The notes below the pieces were generated by a model, which saw nothing but the letters and a program-made list of their open reading frames with translations, had not been told where the DNA came from and did no database searches. 39,298 nt of DNA from Dissophora ornata (lineage: Eukaryota > Mortierellomycota > Mortierellomycetes > Mortierellales > Mortierellaceae). The translations under genes and the position numbers were made by a program. Position 1 is the stretch's first letter. The number at the start of each line of letters is the position of its first letter. The DNA is taken from contig MU616613.1 of NCBI GenBank assembly GCA_025201705.1, forward strand, positions 1 through 39,298, in the 5' to 3' direction. Below are positions 25,400 through 36,040 of this stretch, one piece after another.

Positions 25400-26252
25400 C
25401 CTCATGCAGCATAAAAGACCACCCTTTTTTTTGAATCGCGAGAACTGAACAAACAAACAAACAGGTCACGTTGGTTCAACAATGTCAACAATGGTAAAGA
25501 CGGTAAATGAGGACACCATGGAAGCATATACGAACCTAGCAGGGATGACCTTGCCGTCAGCAGACTTTGCAACAAGCTTCAGGACAGGTGCTGGCGTGAT
25601 GTTGCGACGGTCCTATACCGATGAGGTCACCACACCATCGATTCACAGTAGACAGCAATTCAAAATAGGATGCGTTAGGCAGAGCAAGTGGAGTCATATC
25701 TCTCTGACGTCAAGATCAAGAGTGATTCAGTGCCCCCTCCTCCAAATCTGCCTGTTGAATAGAGCCCTTGTTATTTTGATGTGTCATAGTTGTTACGGTG
25801 TCAGGTTGGATCTATTGATAGGAAAGTTTACGGCCGGGGCGTCCGATCCCGGTCATTTACCCGACATGAGTGAATGAATAAATAACTTGATGACACGCTA
25901 CCTTATCACCAAACCCGCACATCCTTGCTCGCTGAGGTTGTTGGACAATCTCCAAAGAATATGTTCTAAGAATGGCAAACAAAGTTTTGTTTGTGTTTCG
26001 GGATTCATTCGCATCGTGTGCTCATTCTTGGCGCTCACAATCTTTTGCTTCCTCAATAGCATTTAAATCTGAACCTACAATTCGCTTGGATCGATGTCGC
26101 TGCCACTGTCTTCCTCGTTTACCTGGCTAGGGGGGTGCCATTGTCGAATCCTATCCATTGGGTTGAAGCTGTAGTTTTTTGGTGTGCCACAAAGAGAAGG
26201 GAGGAGACGCGGCTCAGTGTAGCTGAGGCGCTTTTTGTTGGGCAATTGGAAT
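23304..26252 (-). CDS. Velvet-domain regulator (5' end unresolved)
   Basis: Velvet proteins are fungal DNA-binding regulators linking sporulation, light and secondary metabolism. Assembled from seven exons: 26252-26079, 25965-25902, 25612-25536, 24433-24249, 24114-23691, 23563-23475 and 23395-23304, all phase-consistent, at least 367 residues. Signatures in order: YSLEIVQQPQRARMCGFGDK, then DRRNITPAPVLKL (the universally conserved start of the velvet domain), AFVVNADLWLEDEVTERNLVL, a variable Ser/Gly/Pro-rich insert, HIWFAFSALSIRTEGIFKLRF, and the C-terminal FSDPIHVQSPKRFLG followed by NHLNKYSIRIPSRKDEK. The length of the insert resembles VelB/VosA types. The 24434-25535 intron is 1.1 kb and contains an A68 run; the others are 79-289 bp. 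The 26252 exon begins inside a codon, so an earlier exon with the start codon should exist at higher coordinates; I could not place it. The ATG at 26157 is an alternative start. Confidence 0.85.
24203..24226. repeat. (CCCT)n simple repeat in a velvet-gene intron
   Basis: Four to five tandem ccct units and a C run, within the 24115-24248 intron of the velvet gene. Confidence 0.75.
25331..25398. repeat. A68 homopolymer inside the velvet-gene intron
   Basis: Sixty-eight uninterrupted A on the + strand, so a U68 run in the pre-mRNA of the velvet gene. A CT-rich stretch (25014-25112) lies in the same 1.1 kb intron. A retroposed poly-A tail was considered, but no coding sequence or target-site duplication is evident. 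Exact length is prone to sequencing error. Confidence 0.9.
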
Positions 26253-27807
26253 CTGTGTGCAACGTTTGATTAAAAAGAAACATGTTACTAATGCCATAAA
26301 AAATAAAAAAAAAAATGAAGAAAAATGGCTATGCCGAGATCGTGACTTTGACTTGTATTGCTGGAATTTTTTGGTAAGATCAGATAGAGTTCGACCAAGC
26401 AGGGGTATCTTTTTTTTTTTCTTCTTTGTGCGCGATTTGTCGTAGAATGAGGGTTGTGCTCTGTGTTTTGGTCGTCAATATGACATAGTTATAGTTTGAC
26501 AGCACACAAATCGCAAAGAAGCATGCAAGCAATGGTGTTGAATTGAGGAATGAATTGCAAAAAGTTTGGAATGAAGGAATTCATGGCACGCCGTCGCCTT
26601 CGACTGAAATATACCTTTGTATTTTTTTTTCTTTTTTTTTCTTTTCTTCCTTTTTTTGGTTTCTTTTCTTTCGCGATTTTTTTTAGTTTCTGCAGGTCAA
26701 GTCAAGAACAATAAGTCGTGCAAAACCAAATCAGGAGCGCGGTTATAAATGCGGTAAATAGAAAAGAGAGGAGTGCGGAAGAATAAAAGGAGAGACAGCG
26801 AAGCAAAAGAACAAGAAGAGAAAGAGGCACAAAAAAGAGAGACTGATATCGGTAGAAAACGATAGCAAGGACCGGAGGCAAATGTCGGGGCATTTAAGAT
26901 GCGCGAAGGTATACCAGCCTGGAAGCTGAAAGCTACGCAAGATTGGCTAGAAGAGCATACATGGGTAACAATAGCAGTGAGTAGCGCGTAATCTGCTTTG
27001 CGAAAGAGCGACTTTGCCAGGGCTCCTCAACCACCCAAACCCCTTCCGTATTGTACCTTCTTCGCTTCAAACATGTCTCCCATCTCTTTGTCCTTGATGC
27101 AGCACTCAACATTAGCGTGTCTCGAACAACAACAACCACACTCATATACTCACACCACAAAGGCAGATGTACCCCTCCTGCTCTTCTGAAAACGTCCTCA
27201 TTTGGCCCTAAGCTTACTTAACTATGACATTGAGTTTTTTGTTGGAACAAGCCATAGCTATGTTGTGTCCTTCCGATCACTGTTTTCTTGGCCACCGCGC
27301 ATCAATGAGCAGTAGGATGCATCTTTGTGGGGGCTCTTGGAAAGCACCGGCTGAAAGATGTGTTCGTAGGATTAACCACAGTAATTTAAAGTTCCATAAG
27401 CTGGCTTCCGCGGGTTTCGATCCTCCTTGAGCCGGGCATCCAATTGCTTTCTGCATTCGTGTTTTCTGTCCCGTTTGCTATTTTTATTGTTAGCTTATTA
27501 TATTTCATTTCCTTATCGTTCTCGACCTTTACCATCCATCACTCACTCTCTTTCGCTCTCTCTCTCTCTCTGTCTCTCTCACTCGCTCGCTCTCATCCAC
27601 TTGGACGCACTCTCTCTCAATTGAATGATTTGTGATGAATGTATGCAAACAAGAGAATATCAGACATCGGTGTTTATCGCTAGCTCATCATCACAGAAGC
27701 AAGACAACAAAACAATATTCCCTCACTTTCTTACACACAAAGATACAACAAAGACACAGAGACCTGAAGACACAGACACGCAATAACGCGTATACGCGCA
27801 CACCGCG
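26253..27807. other. Mostly non-coding region upstream of the velvet gene
   Basis: About 1.55 kb. It likely contains the 5' exon(s) and promoter of the velvet gene. Visible: A and T runs (26299-26325, 26410-26420, 26621-26660, 26679-26684) and a CT microsatellite (27551-27590). Short coding-like stretches on the - strand near 27320-27225 and 27155-27050 have no consistent splicing partner. No RNA gene was recognised. Confidence 0.4.
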
Positions 27808-27966
27808 ATGACTAGTAAATCCTCCATAAACTCCGTCGTTGTTGACGATCAATCTGTTTCCGCTACCCTGGGTGGACTAAACTTTGTACACCAAGATGTG
27901 CGAATCTGCTGCATATGCAGAGCGCTCACGGATCCTTCCCTCTCCCTTCGCCTTTCAGCCTCTTGA
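27808..27966 (+). CDS. Possible small ORF (52 aa) with a Cys cluster
   Basis: An ATG-to-stop frame of 52 codons after an A/C-rich leader that looks like a fungal 5' UTR. The N-terminal part is Ser/Val-rich, followed by VRICCICRAL. In another frame just downstream (about 27983-28045) lies a second Cys/His-rich stretch (KIVHCCSCHTVNHVL), which hints at a spliced zinc-binding protein. I found no donor/acceptor pair joining them in phase, so this stays a weak candidate. No family recognised. Confidence 0.25.
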   Translation: MTSKSSINSVVVDDQSVSATLGGLNFVHQDVRICCICRALTDPSLSLRLSAS

Positions 27967-28915
27967 CCGAGGATGATTGCAGATAAAATAGTACACTGTT
28001 GTTCATGCCATACTGTGAACCATGTGCTTCACCTCGAATGGACGAGCATCCTTCCCTCTGCCTCTCGTCTCTCCCTCTTTCTTTCTAGCTCATCCTTCTC
28101 TATGGCGTAGTCAAAGATCGTAAGGATAGAACGTAGGAACACGACACCAAGATTTGGTTTAGTTTTCCTTGTTTCTGACTTAGCCCCTTGTTCATGTAAA
28201 TGACACGTGTGCTGGGCTTACTTTAGCCGATTATGAAACTGATGTAGAGCACAGCTAATGCTGGTGTACACATGTGTTGAATTCGTAAGCAGAAATAGTG
28301 AGTGCAACTGGACAGTTCCTGCTTTCCAAATGGGGAAGGAAGAGCAGACAGGGCAATTGACGTTTTAGATCAATTGATTGGAGGGGAAGGGGAGGGGGGA
28401 GAGAGAGCTGCATTATTCAACCTGCAGCTATTTTGACGAACTGCGTAATCCAAAAGTGGAGTGGAGAGTTTGTCTAGAAGCATGCTGCACTATACCACAT
28501 CCGTTGCCAAGCTGAAATCGGGTCATGTAAGCAGATGCTCTAAAAGATGCGTAGAAGCTCATAAGCATACATGCATATATCTACACACACACAACACACA
28601 CACACACACATTCCATCTCCTTGTGCTTGTGCTGCATGCCAATTGCGTACCCACGGTATCAATTTTGGATGAGAGCACGATGACACAAGAAAAACACGCT
28701 TCTCCGCTTCTCCGTGCGGTTACGCGAAACGAGATAAAATAAGACGCGCTCCAACAGTTGCTTCTGTCACGTGCAATACTACCATTTTTGGACGAGCCTA
28801 CGGTTTCTCGTATTTTTTATTTCCAACACCCTCTCAGAGCTCCATATTCACTCATTTCACGTTCAAAGTGTCCACACCTCTCTATCTCTCCCTTCTATCT
28901 TTTTCTGTACAAATC
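27967..28915. other. Region upstream of the YAH1-type ferredoxin gene
   Basis: About 950 bp with no gene I can support. It contains pyrimidine-rich stretches (28048-28085), a G-rich run (28381-28405), a CA repeat (28580-28610) and a pyrimidine-rich leader immediately before the ferredoxin ATG. Confidence 0.4.
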
Positions 28916-30273
<1,358 letters not shown>

Positions 30274-30593
30274 GGAATATTTTTTGCAACAACAAACCAA
30301 AAACGTCGAAAGAGACGGCAGAAAGTCGACACGGAAAAAAGGAAGAACTCCACAGCTCCACTCACATCATCGCCATATTATTAACATGGACCCACCGACA
30401 CACACGCGCTACTTCGTCTTCTCGCCCTTACATGCTAAAATAGATTTGACTCATTTGACTCATTGCCATAACAAATTAAAGAAAACGCCTGTGCTTTTTT
30501 GAAACCAAACCGTTGTTGTACATGTTGCTAAATTAAAAAATAGAGGAGGCGAGGATTGGTGAAAAGGGCGGTTCATGTTTTCTAAGATTCTTG

Positions 30594-30701
30594 TTACAAG
30601 ACCTGGGGTCTACCGTTCAGACGAGCCTGGCTCTGAAGATGAGGATTCGCTGAGGTGGGTAAAAAAAAACACACGGGCGACTATTAGTTCAAAATACGCA
30701 G

Positions 30702-30789
<88 letters not shown>

Positions 30790-33700
30790 CCCTTTTTCAA
30801 AAAGAGAGTTTACCTTTCATGTATTCGAAAGTATATCCGTGATTGGCAGAATATCCCCACTCGGGCCGCGTTTCACCATCTCCGCCGCTGGCAAGATCGT
30901 CCTCGTGAGGATCGTCGTTATCCTCTCCTTCCCCGCCCTGGTTCAGGGGACTTCTTAATGCACCAAGACCGTAGAGTGGCCTTTGTGCCTGTAGCACCCT
31001 TATCGGCCGTCGACCCATCCCCGCTGACGACGAGGATGAAGATGATAATGGCGGAAGCGATGGTGGTGGCAACATGCTGCCGCCGCCGCTTGTGTATGCC
31101 GGTGAATGTTGTTGTTGTTGTTGTTGCTGATAATGCTGTTGATAATGCTGTTGGTGCTGTAGGTGGTACTGGTTGCGCGCAACAGGAGCGAGCAACGTGC
31201 CGGCACCCATTTCCAAGAGTCGACTTGGTTTCTTGGGCACGGGTGGTTTTTGAGACTGACTCTTGCTCGAGGAATTTGTACTGCCAGTGGATTGAGGGAA
31301 GATTCGCTTTGCCGGCTTTGGTGGTGGGAAGGAAGGCATATGAGAGGGTAGCCCTGTAGATACAGGTGAGACTTGTGGTAGAGGCGAAGAAAGGGTGTAA
31401 AGATATGAGTCGCGTTCCTGTCCGTCGCCGGGCCCTGCAGCTCCCGCAACTACCGCTGAAGATATCTGGGGCGGACGCCGTGGTGGTGGTGCAGGATTGG
31501 TCAGGTCTGTGAGGTCGATAAGATTGCCGACGGCGTTCGAGCCTGGAATGTTGTGTTGTTGCATGTATGAGGAGTAAGGCTGTTGCTGCTGTTGCTGCTG
31601 CTGCTGCGATTGCACGTGGTGTTGACCGGAGTCAAAGATATCCGTAGCAGGTTCCCCGTATAGAGAGAGCGAAGGGGCCTCCATATCATTCAGGAATGTG
31701 GATAGTGGCGACGGGTGCTGCTGCTGCTGGTAATTCTGCTCCAGCTGTTGCCGCTGTTGCCGCTGCTGCTGCCTCATATCCGCTGTTGGTATAGTTTGTA
31801 GGCTCATTGAAAAGACTTGTCCTGCTTGTGGTGTGATTTGGAACATATTTGAAGAGCTCGCCGTCTCGGCAGATGGTGTTGGAAACGGAGGGAACGATGC
31901 CGTCGACTGTAGGGCTGGTGAAAACATTTGCGAGTCCTCGACAGGCCCCGTGAGGTTTGGATGAATCTGCTGTGGATGATGATGTAGCTGTTGGTTAGGT
32001 CGTGGATATGAGTGGGGCGAGTTGATATGAAGGTGCTGTTGCGTGAGTTGAGTGATGATGGGCGTTGTCGGCGACATGCACATGGGTGAGGTGTTGAGGT
32101 GAGCATATTCTGGAGCCTGCTGCATGCTCGTGTCAGGAAAATGATGTCCATGTTGTTGCAAGATTGAGAACGGCGTGTGCATCAGGGTCGGTGGCGTAGC
32201 CTGCTCAGGTGTCATAACGTAGTTTGCTACAACTTGCTTCATCGTCAAAACATCCCTCTCCAGATCTGGCATCTTAAGAAGACTGGCATATCCTTTGACC
32301 AGATCCATGGTCCTGTGGTACAGATCCTGAGCCCTGGAATGGGTAATCATCATGTAGACATGGATTTCCGCTGCCTGCAGCATATGGTATGCGAACAGCC
32401 CGCAACCTGGCCACGGCCAGCTGTAGTTCTGAAAGATAGCCTCTCCGATATCTGTGAGCGTTGTAGCATAAATGGCGCATTTGCTGATGGCCGAATTTGG
32501 GTCCGACGGGTCACCTCGATAGGCCCTGGAGGCGATCAAAGGCCGATAGAGAAGTAGCTTTAGACTGAAATAGAATCGATGGAGATACAGCGTGTAGTAC
32601 GACGGCAGGTTCGTATCATTGGTAGTCTGGCTCTGAGAGTCCCCCCTAGCCATATCGCGTTGCCCGGTGTAAACGAGGTGGGCTGGCAAGGTCGTGATCC
32701 AGGTATCGAGGCCGTGCTCAATAGCGAGCATCTCTGTGCCGTTAAATACCACCGCCAAGGCCTCAGTCTCATTCTTCATTGAGGACAAGAATAACCGGTA
32801 CATCTCGCAGATCCGACGGTACAACTGCACGAGATCCAGATGAAGATACCAAAAGATAAGTGTGGCTCCTTGTGTTGCATCCGTGGTGGAATTGGCCTCT
32901 CGGATCAGCTTCCGCATCTCAAGTTGCACATCAGTCACTCCGTAGTCAAAGCCTAATACACTATTAGAGAGCCCGTCTAAAAAGAAGCATCCCAGCCAGG
33001 CTAAACGTCGTTCCTGTTGGATAGCTGTCATTTTTTTTCGTTGAGAATTGCCATTGTTATGTATATGCTTGAGGCCTCCTTTACTTGTGTCTGCACGGCG
33101 CGGCTGCTGTTGGCCTGCAAGCTGAGATGATGACGAATGCGAGGCGCTGACTGTGGTCGAGATGCTGTCTCCAGTATGTGCAGCCTCCATCTCATCAACG
33201 GTCTTGTGCAAATCCCGGGCTAGTCCCATATCGAGGGCCATTCGAATCGCAATACAAAGATATGTCCGGACGCGGAGGAAGTGGCCTGCACGCTTCTCCT
33301 TGATCTGGTAGTAGGCAAGGAGCAAAAGGCCTTGGATGGTGCTGATCCTGGGGATATCCATAAAGGTGTCTAGCAAGGCGCGGGCGTGGTCAAAAAGGAC
33401 ATGGTGGCTGCTTAGCATCCCCAGTTTGGAGATGGTCTGGAGGTCCGCCGCTGTGGCGTGCCTTGAGGCTATGGCGCAGATAGCCATCAAGAGGAAGGGC
33501 GGTACGCGGTATTCGCCCTCCTGACACAACGTAAGAAAACTAGTCTTGTGCAGAAGCGGCAAGAAAGTATGGACGCTGTTAAAGTAAATGTCGATTAATA
33601 CGCTGATAGCTCTTGGCGGCAAAAGACTTGTCGGGGGTGTGTATGGACGAGGTAAATCGACAGATTCCCAGTCGAGATTGGTAGTCTCGGTGATGGCAGA

Positions 33701-34744
33701 CAATCCTGGCGGTGCTGTGGTGGGACTGTAGTTGCGTGCTTCAGTGTAAGAGCGCTCGCTGCGTCCGTTTGGTTTTGACAGGAACTTTGCCGTACCATCA
33801 CGGTCGACTTTTAGATCACCCATCAAGAGGCCAAGGACATTCATGGTGCTGTCGGTTATGGATGAGTCCTGTGCCTCAGTTACGTTGTCTCCTGTCCGTT
33901 GTGGTGCTGGGGTTGTATTATTAGTGGGGTTGCCCCAGTGTGGCTTTCGTATACTTGAAGAAAATTGCATCGAGTTTCCACTGAACCGCGTGTCTGGGTT
34001 TGCAGCAGGGATTTTTATCGAAACCGGTCGGAGAGTAGTTAATGTCGACGAAGGAGCGTGGCCAAAAGCCCTGTCCATATCACCATGCTCGGAGATAGAG
34101 TCCACCGAAGAACGTCCTAGACTTTCAGAGACACTCTCTGGGTTCTCTACACCCATGGACAAGAGTCCTTGCAAACGGGACTCGACGCTCTTGAGGCGGT
34201 TCTCGAGTGTCTCGACATACTCGTGGTTCACGGGTTTGGTGGCTACTGGATAGATGCACTCAGCTCTGAACTTTTCGCAGTGCGAGCATGGCGTCTGGCC
34301 GTCGCACTTGATCTTTTTATGGCGGCAGTTCACACAGGCGATGGGGATGCGAACACGTTTAGCGGGTGCCTTTTTTGAAGCGTCCGTCACACCTCCAGAC
34401 TCCCTATCGGGCGCGGGTGATGACGACGGAGTGCTAGAGAGGTACAAAGCAAAACAGAAGAGATTTCCGGAGGATAGTGAGTGGGTAAGCAATAAGCCGT
34501 TTGGGCGGTCAAATGCCAAGGGTGAGGGCTGAAAGGTGATGTTGATGACAGTGGGTTTGCGGCGCAATTTTGTCTTCTTTTTTTTCAGGAACGGAAGCGG
34601 TATCCGAAAGAATATGATTTGTTTAATTCGAGAACGGAAGAGCATGTTGGAGGGAGCTGTCGGTATTTTTTTTTTTTCGTCTAACCTTGGAGCCCTTGCC
34701 TGCGCATGTGAGAGATGAGGACGATCCTCGGGGTTGTCGATCAT
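30594..34744 (-). CDS. Zn(II)2Cys6 transcription factor with fungal-specific middle domain
   Basis: Three exons: 34744-34686, 34433-30814 and 30649-30594, giving 1244 residues. The Zn cluster at residues 53-79 keeps all six Cys with spacing C-x2-C-x6-C-x5-C-x2-C-x6-C (CVNCRHKKIKC, CSHC), followed by a linker and a short coiled coil (YVETLENRLKSVESRLQGLL) that should mediate dimerisation. The fungal-specific transcription-factor domain starts near AISVLIDIYFNSVHTFLPLLH and runs through RRLAWLGCFFLDGLSN. The C-terminal 500 residues are Gln/Pro/Ser-rich with polyQ blocks, a likely activation region. The first intron (34434-34685) removes a Lys- and Phe-rich translation that does not look like protein. 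The last intron (30650-30813) contains an 86-base homopolymer; without that splice the protein would end at 30797 with six different residues. Target genes are unknown. Confidence 0.88.
30704..30789. repeat. T86 homopolymer inside the last intron of the Zn2Cys6 gene
   Basis: Eighty-six uninterrupted T on the + strand (A86 in the pre-mRNA). It sits 24 nt inside the donor (30813) of the proposed 164 bp intron, and about 54 nt before its acceptor. Exact length is uncertain because such runs are error-prone in sequencing. Confidence 0.9.
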
Positions 34745-36040
34745 GGTGAAGGGAAGGGGGCGCGGAGAATCGTCTCTTTACAAGAGCGCTGATGAGGGGC
34801 TGATAAAACGGGCGAGGGAGCGAGAAACCTGTCGGTAAGAAATTATTGTTGATGGGAAAATGCGGCGCGAACGACTGGTGGTGGAAGGTCAACTCAAAAT
34901 GTGGTTCAGGTGGATCAAATTGCAAAGGAGTCAGACCCCGGCGTGGCGAAATGATTGGTGGGGTGTGAAGGGTCGACTGCGTGCGTCAATGGGGAGCAAT
35001 GGGCAAGACCGGCCGGCAGTGCATTCAACGAGTGATCTTTGAATGGAATGAGGGTTGGCTTGTCGGAAGAGCCTGCCGAAAAGGAACACGAGGGGCAGTC
35101 GCGGGGAGTGTTCTCGGAATGAGCGAGCGAGAGATGGAGGGACGAATGAGCAGCGAGAGAAGGGCGAGAGCGGAAGACAGGTAGGGGAGGGAAGGAGACC
35201 CTCGTTGAACCAGGTATTAAATAAACGTTGTCAGCCATTGCTGTGTCCTAGACGTTGGGAGAGCTCTCCGCGCCAGGCACACAACGCTTGCCGGGCACAG
35301 GTTCTGTTTGTTGACTCGACCAATTGCATCAATTGCATCGCGTCCATTTGTTTCACGCCCCACTGCACAACCCTGCAATGGGCGGATCAAGAGTCGACTT
35401 TTAAATACCTCACTTTATCACTGGTACTGCACATGTACGGGGGAGCAATTTGTACGACCCACTGCAACCTCCATGCTACAGCCTGACTTGGTGTAAATCG
35501 ATTGCATTTTGTGTGGACTTCAACCACCGACGAAACCAAACACAGGAGCAACAGACCACACCCCCTCTCATTTGCCAATGGCCTTTACCCATCACGGTCT
35601 GAAATAACAGACTACATATCTCAACAAATAGACATTTACCGGACGTCATTCCTTCATTTGTGTACAGTACAGCCCTTTCCTCACCTCCTGAACGCGTTGT
35701 AATAAATTCAGCCCGAAAATTCAGGTAGTAGAATCACGTGGGATCATCAGCTCTTACCGTTTGGATTCAACCGTCGGTCGACCCAGGAATGTGGAATAGC
35801 GAATATAGATGGACGTGTGCTGTCCTGATAGTCGTATGAGTTCCGGGCCACATTTGGCGTTTCGCTAAAAATTGGGGTCGTGCCCAGTCCAATTGAAAAG
35901 GATCCGCACGAGACAAAAGGCGGGTCCGTGTATTTCTCGCTTTCGGCCCCTTCCGTCTCTTGCTATCTCGCTTTGCCCAATCCACCCTCGATCCATCCCT
36001 TCTCTCCGCTGTACACTCCACAGCAATTCTATCTTCTGAA
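34745..36040. promoter_or_regulatory. Divergent intergenic region (Zn2Cys6 factor / unknown protein)
   Basis: About 1.3 kb shared by two divergent genes, with no coding sequence I can support. It is purine-rich near the Zn2Cys6 start. Short AT elements (ggtattaaataa at 35212-35223; cttttaaatacctc at 35398-35411) resemble each other in opposite orientation and are TATA-like. A pyrimidine-rich leader (35940-36040) precedes the + strand start. Confidence 0.35.

Noticed and set aside
25482..25877. 131-codon + strand ORF
   Set aside because: It is antisense to the velvet exon 25612-25536 and adjoining introns, and the velvet reading is far better supported.
26075..26157. Reading 26252-26075 as the last exon of a separate gene ending at TAG
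   Set aside because: The TAG overlaps a GTAGGT donor, and splicing there to 25965 completes a Leu codon and enters the velvet domain in phase.
27355..27430. tRNA-like 3' end (gcgggtttcgatcctcc)
   Set aside because: The T-stem does not pair and no matching acceptor or anticodon arm is found upstream on either strand.
28461..28742. 93-codon + strand ORF with a CA-repeat-coded Thr/His block
   Set aside because: Low complexity, no family features, and overlaps a simple repeat in the upstream region of the ferredoxin gene.
30575..30958. 127-codon + strand ORF with a long poly-Phe
   Set aside because: It exists only because the T86 run stays open in one frame; its flanks are antisense to the Zn2Cys6 gene.
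34434..34685. Unspliced N-terminal segment of the Zn2Cys6 frame
   Set aside because: Its Lys/Phe-rich translation comes from homopolymer runs; GTTAGA and CTCTAG splice sites remove it in matching phase.
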